NCBI GenBank assembly: GCA_964516295.1
Contig: CAZEYT010000056.1
Location: forward strand, 1 to 17,944
Source: CAZEYT01 sp964516295
GTDB taxonomy: Bacteria > Verrucomicrobiota > Verrucomicrobiia > Chthoniobacterales > Terrimicrobiaceae
Direction of reading: 5' to 3'
Length of the DNA stretch: 17,944 bases
Part shown: positions 1 to 7,478 of the stretch, piece after piece
Layout: each line of letters starts with the position of its first letter
How positions within the stretch are numbered: position 1 is the stretch's first letter
Program-made: the position numbers and the translations under genes
Notes under the pieces: generated by a model
Seen by the model: only the letters and a program-made list of their open reading frames with translations
Databases searched by the model: none
What the model was told of the DNA's origin: nothing

Positions 1-27
1 TTCGAGGGTGATGATTTCCTGTGGCAT
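1..27 (-). CDS. rpmG: Probable 50S ribosomal protein bL33, N-terminal fragment
   Basis: Only nine codons lie inside the window (MPQEIITLE), running off the left edge. The start resembles the N-terminus of the bL33 proteins (M-x-Q/R-E-I-I-T-L/I). The ATG lies 6 bp after the stop of the DksA-like gene. An AAGGA sequence about 10 nt upstream, inside the end of that gene, could be its ribosome binding site, so the two are probably co-transcribed. The assignment rests on nine residues, so it is tentative; another small protein is possible. Confidence 0.45.
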
Positions 28-33
28 GGTCTT

Positions 34-645
34 TTAGTCCTTGGTGTCTGTGGATGTGTCGTCTTCTTCGTCCCCGCCCTCGTCGTCGTTGAGACCAAAG
101 AGAGAGGTGACCGGTTGGCGGACGCGGCTGAAGCGGTTGCGTTTTTCGAGCTCCGCCTGGCATTCGACGGTGTAGCGGGTAAACGGCAGGGCTTCAAGCC
201 GGGCGTGCGGGATCGGTTTCCCCGACATTTCGCAAACCCCGTAGGTGCCGTTTTCGACGCGCTTGAGAGCTTCGTCGATCTCGTAGAGGCTGTCCTGTTC
301 CTGGGAGAGAAGACTGAGGGCAAAATCGCGGTCGTAGGCATCGCTTCCGGCATCGGCTTGGTGCATGCCAAAAGCCGAGGCCTCACTACCCTCGGCACGG
401 GAGCGGAGGCTATCTTTCGCGACGCCCGACATGGAGTCGAGGAGCGTGTCCTTGAGAATGAGCAGGCGTTCGCGCTGCTTTGCAAGGAAGGGAGAGCTTT
501 TTGGACTGTTTTTCACACTGGGATTCGGCGCTTTCGGAGCTTTCGCCGTCTTCTTTTTGGATGAGGGAGAGGGAGCCTTCGTGGCAGGCGCTGCTTTTTT
601 AACCGGCTTTTCGGCCTTGGGAGAGGATTTGCTCTTGGTCGCCAT
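34..645 (-). CDS. DksA/TraR-family protein with degenerate zinc finger and basic H1-like tail
   Basis: The 203-aa product has three parts. Residues 1-50 are a Lys/Ala/Pro/Ser-rich tail like histone H1 tails. Residues 51-135 are helical and include an acidic patch (SDAYDRDFALSLL, 101-113) corresponding to the coiled-coil region of DksA proteins. Residues 135-170 are the zinc-finger region, followed by a strongly acidic C-terminus. Family members normally carry two CxxC pairs. Here only the first Cys of each remains (C138-x2-S141 and C162-x2-E165), although the surrounding RLEALPFTRYTVEC context is typical. DksA proteins bind the RNA polymerase secondary channel; whether this one does is inference. 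An in-frame ATG 20 codons upstream exists (705), but the start at 645 begins the compositionally coherent protein. It lies downstream of a membrane protein gene and just upstream of probable rpmG. Confidence 0.8.
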   Translation of the reverse strand: MATKSKSSPKAEKPVKKAAPATKAPSPSSKKKTAKAPKAPNPSVKNSPKSSPFLAKQRERLLILKDTLLDSMSGVAKDSLRSRAEGSEASAFGMHQADAGSDAYDRDFALSLLSQEQDSLYEIDEALKRVENGTYGVCEMSGKPIPHARLEALPFTRYTVECQAELEKRNRFSRVRQPVTSLFGLNDDEGGDEEDDTSTDTKD

Positions 646-656
646 GGGTTTCTCTG

Positions 657-715
657 GAGATAACGAAAGGGGGTGATGTCTACCCTGCCGCCGAAAAGGG
701 TGCAAGTGTTATCTC
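657..715. repeat. 8-bp inverted repeat flanking the leader of the DksA-like gene
   Basis: GAGATAAC at 657-664 and its exact complement GTTATCTC at 708-715 bracket the 68-bp gap upstream of the DksA-like gene. The right arm overlaps the stop codon of the membrane protein gene. Between the arms, on the minus strand, lies a weak promoter-like pair (TTGCAC, 17 bp, TAGACA). The repeat could be an operator or the base of a long leader hairpin, or chance. Confidence 0.35.
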
Positions 716-1136
716 AGGAAAAAAGCATGAGCAGGCAGGCGCTCCGCACGCTCCACCCCAACGTCCGCACGCCATTTGTGGCGACAAGGCGCTTCAGCGC
801 CCGGTCATCGCGTCCTTGGAGCAATCGATGATGGAGCGGAACCTGGACAAATGCCGTCGAGACCCAAATCAGCACCAGAAAAACCAAACTGACCAAAAAC
901 AGCGGCTGACGCCACCCGGCGAGGAGCAAAAGCCCGGCGGTCGCCACCTCGACCAACATCAGGGGCGCAACCACAAACCCTGTCCGATCGCAGTGCTCGC
1001 GGGCGATTCTATGAAATCCCTCCGCCGGGTAGCGGGCGAGCATGGGATAGTGGACGACCTGAACAAACCAGATGAGCCCAGTCATCGCAAACGTGGTGAA
1101 GGCATGCACCCAGACGAGCCGGCCTTGGAGATCCAT
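714..1136 (-). CDS. Small integral membrane protein, four predicted TM helices
   Basis: This 140-aa protein has hydrophobic stretches near residues 8-28, 53-73, 78-98 and 123-139. It carries WFVQVVHYPML near the end of TM1, VPLHHRLLQGRD after TM3, and an NGVRTLGWSVRS motif before TM4. I recognise this arrangement (V-Q-x-x-H-Y-P ... P-x-H ... R-T-x-x-W-x-x-R) from a widespread family of uncharacterised bacterial membrane proteins, but I know of no assigned function. The conserved His, Gln and Arg residues near membrane faces could bind a ligand or metal; that is inference. The ATG lies 9 bp after the glgX stop, so it is probably expressed from the glgX transcript. No Shine-Dalgarno sequence is visible. 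Confidence 0.7.
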   Translation of the reverse strand: MDLQGRLVWVHAFTTFAMTGLIWFVQVVHYPMLARYPAEGFHRIAREHCDRTGFVVAPLMLVEVATAGLLLLAGWRQPLFLVSLVFLVLIWVSTAFVQVPLHHRLLQGRDDRALKRLVATNGVRTLGWSVRSACLLMLFS

Positions 1137-1145
1137 GACGGCGAT

Positions 1146-3263
1146 TCAGCCCGCGCGGCCGACGAGGACGACGCTCGACCACTCGCGGAGGACGTATTGT
1201 TTTTGATTTGTCAAAAGCGGTTCCCCGCCGAGCTCGGCCAGATCGAGCGGAGCGGGGAGGCCGGTATCGGCAAAGCGACGCCACGACAGGCCCCGCGGAA
1301 GCACCGGCAGACCGAAGGGAAGCGGCTTGTAAAACATATTGCAGGCGACATAGATGAAATGCCCCGGTCCGCCTCCCGCCCGGTCATGCCGGCCGCAGAG
1401 CATGAAGGCCAACGAGCGGCTCGGCAGCGACCAATCGGGTTTCCAAGGTTGGACTCCGTGCCAGCTGATGTCGGGATACCCGCTCCCGACTTGATCGCGG
1501 CCGGTAAGGAAATCCGACTGCCGGACCGCCGGGGTCGCTTTTCGAAAGGCGATCATCCCGCGTGTAAATCGGAAAATCTCGTCGTCGGCCGGGTCGCGCG
1601 ACCAATCGAGCCAGTTCCACGGTTCGTCGTGGCAGTAGGCGTTGTTGTTCCCGAGTTGTGTCCGACCACACTCGTCGCCCATGGTGAGCATCGGCACACC
1701 CTGGCTCGTGAAAAGCAGCACCATGGCGTTTTTTTGCTGACGCAGGCGCAGTTCCAAGACCTTCGGGTCGTCGGTCTCGCCCTCCGCCCCGCAGTTCCAA
1801 CTCAGGTTGTCATTGGTGCCGTCGTTGTTGTTTTCGCCGTTCGCGAGGTTGTGCTTGCCGTTGTAAGAAAACAAATCGCGAAGTGTGAAGCCGTCGTGGC
1901 AGGTGATGAAATTCACCGAAGCCGTCGGACGCCGCCCCGCTGCGGCGTAGAGGTCCGGCGAGCCCATGATGCGTTGGACCATCTCACCCACCGTGCCGAC
2001 ATCGCCCTTCAGAAACCGCCTCGCACAGTCGCGGAATTTTCCATTCCACTCCATCCAACGACCATAGGAAGGAAAGTTTCCCACCTGATAAAGACCGCCG
2101 GCATCCCAGGCTTCCGCAATCAGATCGCAATCGGCGAGGACCGGATCGTAGGCAAGCGACTCGAGCAGCGGTGGGTTTGCCAACGGAATGCCGGAGGAAT
2201 CCCGTCCGAGCACCGACGCCAGATCGAACCGGAAGCCGTCGATATGGTACTCCGCCGCCCAATACCGGAGGCAGTTGATGACAAAACCGCGCACGGCCGG
2301 ATGGTTGCAATTCACCGTGTTTCCACAGCCGGTGTAGTTCGCGAAGCGGCCGTGCGAATCGAGAATGTAGTAGGTCTTGTTGTCCACTCCGCGGAACGAA
2401 ATCACCGGTCCGTCCGCTCCCTGCTCGGCGGTATGATTGAACACCACGTCGAGGACGACCTCGATTCCCGCTCCGTGAAGTTGTCGGACCAGTTCCTTGA
2501 ACTCGTTGACTTGTCCGCCCGTGGCACCGCTTTGCGCAAAACCGGCCTTGGGAGCCAGGAAGGCAACGGTACTGTAGCCCCAGTAATTGCAAAGTTCCTC
2601 GCCCGTCAGGGGATTCAGGCGCGTGTTTTCCCGCTCGTCGAATTCAAAGACTGGCATCAGCTCGACGCAATTCACCCCGAGCTCATTGAGGTAGGAGATC
2701 TTCTCCGCAAGCCCCGCAAACGTTCCCGGTGCGGACACGCCGGAACTCGGATGCCGCGTGAATCCCCGCACATGCATCTCGTAGATGATCAATTCGCTCT
2801 CCGGTCGGCGCAGCGGGCGACTGTGCTCCCAGTGAAAATGATTGTGCGGAATGCGTGCACGGTGCAGCGGCGTACGATCACCCGTGTCCTGCATCCAGAC
2901 ATCGCGTCCGGTGACTTCCCGTGCATTCGGGTCGAGCACGAGATTCGCGGAGTTGAAATAATGTCCCGACAGCGGATCATGCGGGCCGTCGAAGCAATAG
3001 GCATACTCGATCTGCTCGTAATCCAGATCATGCACGACCATGGCCCAGACATGCCCGAGGCGGTATTCGGGAGGAAACGGGATCTCGGCCATGGGCTCCC
3101 GCCCGCCCACATCAAAGAGCACCAGGGTGCAGGCCGTCGCATGCGCGCTGAAGATCGAGAAATTGACCCCATGCGGCACGTGGCTCGCGCCAAAGGGCAT
3201 CGGATGTCCGTAGCTCAGGCGGAACGGCCCGTGGGAATGCGTCGGTTCGGGGCGTATCGGCAT
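1146..3263 (-). CDS. glgX: Glycogen debranching enzyme GlgX (isoamylase type, GH13)
   Basis: The 705-aa product hydrolyses alpha-1,6 branch linkages of glycogen or limit dextrins in the cytoplasm. An N-terminal CBM48-like domain (about 15-130) precedes the GH13 barrel. The catalytic set is intact: nucleophile D347 in DGFRFDLASV, acid/base E384 in LIAEAWDAGG, and transition-state stabiliser D457 in TCHDGFTLRD. The GlgX/isoamylase-specific stretch NGENNNDGTNDNLSWN follows at 475-490. Length matches the family (about 650-720 aa). The reading frame stays open upstream to 3476, but that part overlaps the divergent glycosyltransferase and does not resemble GlgX, so the ATG at 3263 is chosen. No Shine-Dalgarno is visible; an in-frame TTG at 3290 is an alternative. 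It is first in a probable operon with the small membrane protein downstream. Confidence 0.95.
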   Translation of the reverse strand: MPIRPEPTHSHGPFRLSYGHPMPFGASHVPHGVNFSIFSAHATACTLVLFDVGGREPMAEIPFPPEYRLGHVWAMVVHDLDYEQIEYAYCFDGPHDPLSGHYFNSANLVLDPNAREVTGRDVWMQDTGDRTPLHRARIPHNHFHWEHSRPLRRPESELIIYEMHVRGFTRHPSSGVSAPGTFAGLAEKISYLNELGVNCVELMPVFEFDERENTRLNPLTGEELCNYWGYSTVAFLAPKAGFAQSGATGGQVNEFKELVRQLHGAGIEVVLDVVFNHTAEQGADGPVISFRGVDNKTYYILDSHGRFANYTGCGNTVNCNHPAVRGFVINCLRYWAAEYHIDGFRFDLASVLGRDSSGIPLANPPLLESLAYDPVLADCDLIAEAWDAGGLYQVGNFPSYGRWMEWNGKFRDCARRFLKGDVGTVGEMVQRIMGSPDLYAAAGRRPTASVNFITCHDGFTLRDLFSYNGKHNLANGENNNDGTNDNLSWNCGAEGETDDPKVLELRLRQQKNAMVLLFTSQGVPMLTMGDECGRTQLGNNNAYCHDEPWNWLDWSRDPADDEIFRFTRGMIAFRKATPAVRQSDFLTGRDQVGSGYPDISWHGVQPWKPDWSLPSRSLAFMLCGRHDRAGGGPGHFIYVACNMFYKPLPFGLPVLPRGLSWRRFADTGLPAPLDLAELGGEPLLTNQKQYVLREWSSVVLVGRAG

Positions 3264-3353
3264 GTGGGCCGGAGGGTAGTCCGTTCTCAACAAATCGCAA
3301 GCCGCAGCTTCACGCTTGCGCGAAGCCGTCGAAGGCCCGACTTTTGCCGCAAC
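3264..3353. promoter_or_regulatory. Divergent intergenic region between glgX and the GT9 gene
   Basis: These 90 bp separate two genes transcribed away from each other, so both promoters should lie here. On the minus strand a weak pair (TTGCGA, 16 bp, TACCCT) ends shortly before the glgX ATG. On the plus strand nothing convincing is seen. A short inverted repeat, GCTTC and GAAGC spaced by ten bases, lies at about 3307-3326. Promoter identity is a guess from position. Confidence 0.35.
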
Positions 3354-4262
3354 ATGTCCGGCTGCTACGCTGTCTTCCACAAGCAACTCGGGGACCTCGT
3401 CCTTCTCGAGCCCGCGCTGTCGCGGTTGCGGGAGCATCATGGAGCGCCTGTTTCGCTGCTCACCCGCAATGGACACGCGCCCGTGGCGGAGTTGATGGAG
3501 GGCATTCGTATCGTTCGTGGCGTCGGCCTCTCACCGACATCGGATCTGTATTGCTTCGACCCTCTCAGCAAATCGGCTTTCCGGTCGATGGTGTCACCGG
3601 CGAAACACCGTCACCTCATCATCCCCGAGCGTCGCGAGCTCTCCTGGTATCACCGGTTTCTCTTTCCGCGCCCGACGAATCCGGAACTCGGTAATTCCTA
3701 CGTCGCGGAATTTTTTTGGAAAAACACACCCACTCCGTCCAGCGCGGCGTTCCGGGGGCCGCGGCTCGCCAAGCCCGAAAAATCCTGGACTCCTGCGCGT
3801 CTGGCCCCGGGGGAATTCGTCCTTCTCAATGCGACCTCCGGTTGGCGGAAAAAAATGTGGACGGCCACCGGTTGGGCGGAAGTCCTCAACAGCCTCGATC
3901 TCCCGCTGCCGGTCGTCCTGACCAACGCCGGGCAGGACTGGCAGGTCGCCCACTGCGAGGAGATCGTCAAACTCTCCGACGGCCGTGCGGCGATGCGGGC
4001 GTCGTCCCTTCGCGAATTTCTGTGGATGTGCGCCAATGCCCGCCTGGTGCTGACGGTCGATGGAGCCGCAGCGCACCTCGCCGCCGCCTTTGATGTCCCG
4101 GCGCTCACGCTTTTCGGCCCGACAAATATCGATCAATGGTTCCGTTCCGGTCCCCGACACCTGGCCGTCCGGGCGGGTGTGGATACCGATGGCGTCCGCC
4201 GACTGGCCCGCCTTCCCTCCGACCCCGTCATCGAAGCCGCGCAGAAGCTGATCGGATCCTGA
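3354..4262 (+). CDS. Glycosyltransferase family 9 (heptosyltransferase-like)
   Basis: The 302-aa protein fits the GT9/heptosyltransferase family, which transfers sugars (classically ADP-heptose) to lipopolysaccharide core on the cytoplasmic face of the inner membrane. The N-terminal Rossmann half begins with VFHKQLGDLVLLEPALSRLR (GD at 13-14). The C-terminal half shows NATSGWRKKMWTATGW (K167-M-W) and the family signature TVDGAAAHLAAA-F-DVPALTLFGPT (D236, H241, 234-257). It is somewhat shorter than typical members (about 320-360 aa), mainly in the middle. The open frame extends far upstream as an antisense shadow of glgX. The ATG at 3354 is the first that starts a GT9-like N-terminus. There are no other LPS genes nearby, so acceptor and sugar are unknown. 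It converges with the GH1 gene, 12 bp apart. Confidence 0.85.
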   Translation: MSGCYAVFHKQLGDLVLLEPALSRLREHHGAPVSLLTRNGHAPVAELMEGIRIVRGVGLSPTSDLYCFDPLSKSAFRSMVSPAKHRHLIIPERRELSWYHRFLFPRPTNPELGNSYVAEFFWKNTPTPSSAAFRGPRLAKPEKSWTPARLAPGEFVLLNATSGWRKKMWTATGWAEVLNSLDLPLPVVLTNAGQDWQVAHCEEIVKLSDGRAAMRASSLREFLWMCANARLVLTVDGAAAHLAAAFDVPALTLFGPTNIDQWFRSGPRHLAVRAGVDTDGVRRLARLPSDPVIEAAQKLIGS

Positions 4263-4274
4263 CCGCGCGGCTGC

Positions 4275-5645
4275 TCAGCGTTCCACAATCCCCGGCGGTA
4301 ATTCCGGAGCCGTCGAAACGTCATCCATGATGTTCGAAGCCGTCGAACTGTCGATGATCCCACGATAAAACAGCGCCGATGGGCGGAGGAGTCGTTGCTT
4401 GGTTTTGCGGTCCAGCTTCGCCATGCCAAACGGGGCCTTGTAACCGTGATGCCATTCGTAGTTGTCCACCAGCGTCCATACAAAATACCCACGGACGTCC
4501 GCCCCTTCCTGCATCGCTTCTTTCACCTCGAGCATGTGATTGAAAAGATACCGTACCCGCCGGATGTCCTTCGTCGTCGCAATGCCGTTCTCGGTGATCA
4601 CGACGGGTTTGCCATAGCGCTTCCCGACATTTTTGATCTGCTTGTAAAGCGAGCGCGGTTGTACGATCCAGCCGAGCAAACTGTAATTTCGACCGCGCCG
4701 CGCCTTCAGGGCCAGCAGGGCCGTGAAATCGGGATACTCGGTGTAGTAGTAGTTGAACCCGATCAAATCACACACATCAAACGTTCGATCGAGGTGGGTG
4801 AAATTGATCCGCTGCATCAAGTTGTAATAGGCCCCGGTCGGATCCAGCAACGCGCGCTCCCAATACGGCAGAGCAGCGATGCTCAGGATGAGAGCGTCTT
4901 TTCGATGCTTGCGGACGATCTCAGCCGCCTTTCGGAAACCCCAGACGCTTTCGTTCAGAGCGGCGGCATGGCCGGTAAAATTCAGCAAATGCCCGGGCGG
5001 CCACGTGGCGCTGATGTAACCGAGCGCCAGATCGCCGTTGGGTTCGTTCTGCGGCGCAAACGTTCGGACGTAGGGAGCCATCGCCTTCGTGACCTTCTCG
5101 ACGTACGCCGGCCACCGCTCGCGATAAAGCGGGTGCATCCATCGCGAGCGGCTGCTTCGCTTCGGGTAGACCATCCACGACGGAAACGTGAAATGCCAGA
5201 GTGTGACGATCGGCTCGATGCCGGCGGCCTTCAGCTTTCGTGCCATTTCCACATAGCGGCGGATCGCCGCTTCATTGTAGCGACCGGGCTGCGGCTCGAC
5301 GCGCGCCCACTCGATGCCGAATCGATAGTGGTTGACGCCGATCTTTTTCAACGCCTCCACATCGCGATCAAAATGCGTCCAGCTCCACGCGGCCTCGTCG
5401 CCCTTCGGCGGCACGCGCCCTGCCTCAGCGAAGAGATCCCAATCCGTCTGAAAATAATTCGGCGATCCGGGAACTTCTCCCCGATCCTCGTTTTGAAACG
5501 GACTCGTCGCCACGCCCCACCAAAATGGTCCGGTCTCGACCTTCTTCGTCGGAGCATTTCTCGGAAGACGCGGAGCGGGTGGGGGAGTCACACAACCCGA
5601 AAGAAAAACCGCCGCCGTCACCCCAAGAATCCACCGGTCATTCAT
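4275..5645 (-). CDS. Beta-glucosidase-like GH1 lipoprotein
   Basis: The 456-aa protein belongs to glycoside hydrolase family 1. The acid/base is E201 in TFAPQNEPNG and the nucleophile is E352 in PVVITENGIAT. Other family marks are FNYYYTEYPD (297-306) and the aglycone-side motif WTLVDNYEWHHGYKAPFGM. Unusually for GH1, which is mostly cytoplasmic, it has a lipoprotein signal: a basic N-terminus, a hydrophobic stretch and lipobox LSGC with C18. A Pro-rich linker follows, so it should be anchored in the envelope. Substrate cannot be told from sequence; beta-gluco, beta-galacto or beta-fuco linkages are all possible. The ATG at 5645 is supported by AAGGA about 10 nt upstream and by the signal peptide. 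It lies 53 bp after the PAP2 gene, probably in the same operon. Confidence 0.92.
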   Translation of the reverse strand: MNDRWILGVTAAVFLSGCVTPPPAPRLPRNAPTKKVETGPFWWGVATSPFQNEDRGEVPGSPNYFQTDWDLFAEAGRVPPKGDEAAWSWTHFDRDVEALKKIGVNHYRFGIEWARVEPQPGRYNEAAIRRYVEMARKLKAAGIEPIVTLWHFTFPSWMVYPKRSSRSRWMHPLYRERWPAYVEKVTKAMAPYVRTFAPQNEPNGDLALGYISATWPPGHLLNFTGHAAALNESVWGFRKAAEIVRKHRKDALILSIAALPYWERALLDPTGAYYNLMQRINFTHLDRTFDVCDLIGFNYYYTEYPDFTALLALKARRGRNYSLLGWIVQPRSLYKQIKNVGKRYGKPVVITENGIATTKDIRRVRYLFNHMLEVKEAMQEGADVRGYFVWTLVDNYEWHHGYKAPFGMAKLDRKTKQRLLRPSALFYRGIIDSSTASNIMDDVSTAPELPPGIVER

Positions 5646-5698
5646 GGAGCCGTATCCTTTCCGCCGCCCCATCTCCTGGCGAGCAGAAATTTTTTTGT

Positions 5699-6526
5699 TC
5701 AGCGCCAGTCGGAATTCCGGATCGCCCGGGCAAACCACGTACAGGTCACAAAGGCCGCCACGACAATCGCCGCCGTCATGGTCACAAAGGGCGCGTCGGC
5801 ATCCGGCAGCGCATTGCCTGCCATGGCCGCCACGGCCCACACGATCACACAAACGGCCACAACGCCCACTACCACCGGTTGCCAGCCGCTGCTCGAGGGA
5901 TTCTCCACCGGCATTCCCCGCCAGGCCGCCAGCAATCCGGCAGCCCACATCATACAGAGACCGGACCAAACAATTCCACCAATCGCATCCGACGGGCGGT
6001 GCCAACCGACGAGAAGCACCCCCGTGGCATACGAGGCGCTCACCAACCCGCCTACGACCGAAACCCACGGACGCCATCGGGGAGCCGAAACCAAAATGAC
6101 CGCCAAGACGAACGCCGTTCCCACCGTCGTGTGACCGCTCGGATAGGTATCTCCGGAAAAGTAAAACGGCACCGGACCCGGCGGAACCGCGAGTTCCGAC
6201 CGGGGAAGGACCCGCTTGAGAAATTCCGCCCCCTCGATCGCTACGGCCATCCCTCCCGCCGCGAAAAGGCCGCTCAGCGGACTCCGCCTCAAAAAACCGA
6301 TCCCGCAAATCAACCCGGCCGCCAAAACCAGATTTCGAACGCGAACCTCCCCCAAAAGGAACCCGTCGTACGCCGAGACCCAGCGGGCCCCGGCCTCGCG
6401 GCCGAAATACCCGGCATTGTCCCACTCCTGGCCGGGAACCGTGAGAACGAAAAACAAATATCCAAGCGTGAGAATCGCGCCGCAAACAGCCGCTCCCACC
6501 GCCAGACGCCAGACCACGTGTCTCAT
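5699..6526 (-). CDS. PAP2-superfamily membrane phosphatase
   Basis: The 275-aa, multi-spanning protein has the PAP2 phosphatase motifs: KRVLPRSE (motif 1), YPSGHTT (motif 2) and GWHRPSDAIGG (motif 3 with its His and Asp). Such enzymes dephosphorylate lipid pyrophosphates or phosphatidic acid at the membrane, e.g. undecaprenyl pyrophosphate or lipid A-related substrates. The Arg usually six residues before the motif-3 His is not present (V instead), a variation also seen in other WHRPSD-type members. About six or seven hydrophobic segments are present, the last two beyond the usual core. Its ATG overlaps the stop of the CoaB-type gene by ATGA, indicating translational coupling. Specific substrate is unknown. 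Confidence 0.87.
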   Translation of the reverse strand: MRHVVWRLAVGAAVCGAILTLGYLFFVLTVPGQEWDNAGYFGREAGARWVSAYDGFLLGEVRVRNLVLAAGLICGIGFLRRSPLSGLFAAGGMAVAIEGAEFLKRVLPRSELAVPPGPVPFYFSGDTYPSGHTTVGTAFVLAVILVSAPRWRPWVSVVGGLVSASYATGVLLVGWHRPSDAIGGIVWSGLCMMWAAGLLAAWRGMPVENPSSSGWQPVVVGVVAVCVIVWAVAAMAGNALPDADAPFVTMTAAIVVAAFVTCTWFARAIRNSDWR

Positions 6527-7140
6527 TTGGCGAATCTCGCGATCAACTCCACCGCCAGCGTCGCCTTGTCGGGAAAATGCTCCAATTGATCGTCCCTCGT
6601 CAGAAGCCCGAAACCCGTCCCATAGGCTGCGCCGTTCAAAACACACGCGTCCGTCTTGGCCTCGGAAATCTGTGCAAGACCGCGGGCCCGGACCGATTCC
6701 CGGTCGCCATCCAACTCATATTTCCACCCCACAATGGTCGCCGCAGGAAACCATTCCCGCAGACGCGGGAGGATCTTGGGTGCCGGACGAAGGGTAAGTT
6801 GGATCTCTCCCGCCTGACTTTGGAGTTTCCTCCCAGTCCCTCCCGCAATTGTGTCCACCACGAAATCCGAAAGCGCTGCCGCATGAAAGAAGACATCCGG
6901 CTGAAACTCCAGCCGCTCGAGCGCTTGAGCCAGCGAGGCGTTTGTCGTGAAGGGGCGCACATCGCCCTCGGTTGACGGGAAGGTTGCTCCAGTCCCGCGA
7001 AAACAGACAACCGGGCTCATTTTTTCCCGCGATGCCCCGACGAGAATCGCTCCGATTTCTCCCGTCGAAAAATTTGTGATCCGACGAACCTCGTCAATCG
7101 GCTCCGAGGCGGGACCACACGTGATGCAAAGCGACCTCAT
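6523..7140 (-). CDS. coaB: Stand-alone phosphopantothenoylcysteine synthetase domain (CoaB type)
   Basis: The 205-aa protein matches the CoaB half of bifunctional CoaBC, which joins cysteine to 4'-phosphopantothenate in coenzyme A synthesis. Diagnostic stretches are ITCGPASEPIDEVRRITNFS (6-25; compare ITxGPTxEPIDxVRxIxNxS), HAAALSDF (85-92), PAPKILPRLREWFP (118-131), IVGWKYELD (135-143) and VLNGAAYGTG (166-175). No CoaC decarboxylase domain is attached, so the decarboxylase should be encoded elsewhere. The helper lysines usual in the C-terminal part are not obvious, so a divergent role in CoA metabolism is possible. The ATG has a strong GGAGG ribosome binding site only three bases upstream. 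It heads a probable operon with the PAP2 and GH1 genes and lies just after a terminator hairpin. Confidence 0.8.
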   Translation of the reverse strand: MRSLCITCGPASEPIDEVRRITNFSTGEIGAILVGASREKMSPVVCFRGTGATFPSTEGDVRPFTTNASLAQALERLEFQPDVFFHAAALSDFVVDTIAGGTGRKLQSQAGEIQLTLRPAPKILPRLREWFPAATIVGWKYELDGDRESVRARGLAQISEAKTDACVLNGAAYGTGFGLLTRDDQLEHFPDKATLAVELIARFAK

Positions 7141-7162
7141 TCGCCTCCATCACAAACAAAGT

Positions 7163-7195
7163 CCGCCCTCGTGGCAAGATGTCACCACGGGGCGG
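7163..7195 (-). terminator. Intrinsic terminator-like hairpin
   Basis: The stem pairs CCGCCC (7163-7168) with GGGCGG (7190-7195) and CGTGG (7170-7174) with CCACG (7185-7189), with one bulged base and a 10-base loop. On the minus strand it is followed by an interrupted T-rich stretch (ACTTTGTTTGTG). It lies between the stop of the 88-aa gene and the coaB start, so it probably ends transcription of the upstream minus-strand genes. Confidence 0.6.
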
Positions 7196-7211
7196 AGGCT
7201 TCGGGGGAAAT

Positions 7212-7478
7212 TCAGCGGACGGCTTGCACGCGCACGCGCTTGAGTTGCCCGTGATTGTTCACGAGCACGCGTCCGCTTTCAAAAAGGTCCACCAACGCCG
7301 CCAGCGTTTCCCGGCTGTCGCGGGCGCAGGAGCCGACGATCGACACCAACTCCCCGAGGGAATACTTGCGGCGGTTGATTTTGCGGTAATGGTTTTTCAT
7401 GGTTTGAACAAAATGTGTTACGAGCTTGGACACCTGTTCGGACGCTCCGTTCAAATCACGGCCGGGGTTCCGGCTCAA
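7212..7478 (-). CDS. Hypothetical protein, 88 aa, basic helical
   Basis: I do not recognise this protein. It is basic, with a segment KNHYRKINRRKYSLGELVSI followed by a predicted helix-rich stretch (SRETLAALVDLFESG) and a short beta-like tail (VLVNNHGQLKRVRV). That order is compatible with a small winged-helix fold, but this is inference. The start is uncertain. A TTG at 7478 overlaps the TGA of the preceding gene (TTGA), which suggests coupled translation. A TTG at 7454 and an ATG at 7400 are alternatives; no Shine-Dalgarno helps choose. A terminator hairpin follows the stop, which supports a real transcription unit. Confidence 0.55.
   Translation of the reverse strand: MSRNPGRDLNGASEQVSKLVTHFVQTMKNHYRKINRRKYSLGELVSIVGSCARDSRETLAALVDLFESGRVLVNNHGQLKRVRVQAVR

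Noticed and set aside
816..3353. A plus-strand open frame of more than 800 codons upstream of the glycosyltransferase
   Set aside because: It is antisense to glgX and the membrane protein, has no family features, and exists because of G+C-rich codon bias; only the part from 3354 is a gene.
4395..6134. Plus-strand open frame of 579 codons
   Set aside because: Shadow of the GH1 gene and part of the PAP2 gene, which have clear catalytic motifs on the minus strand.
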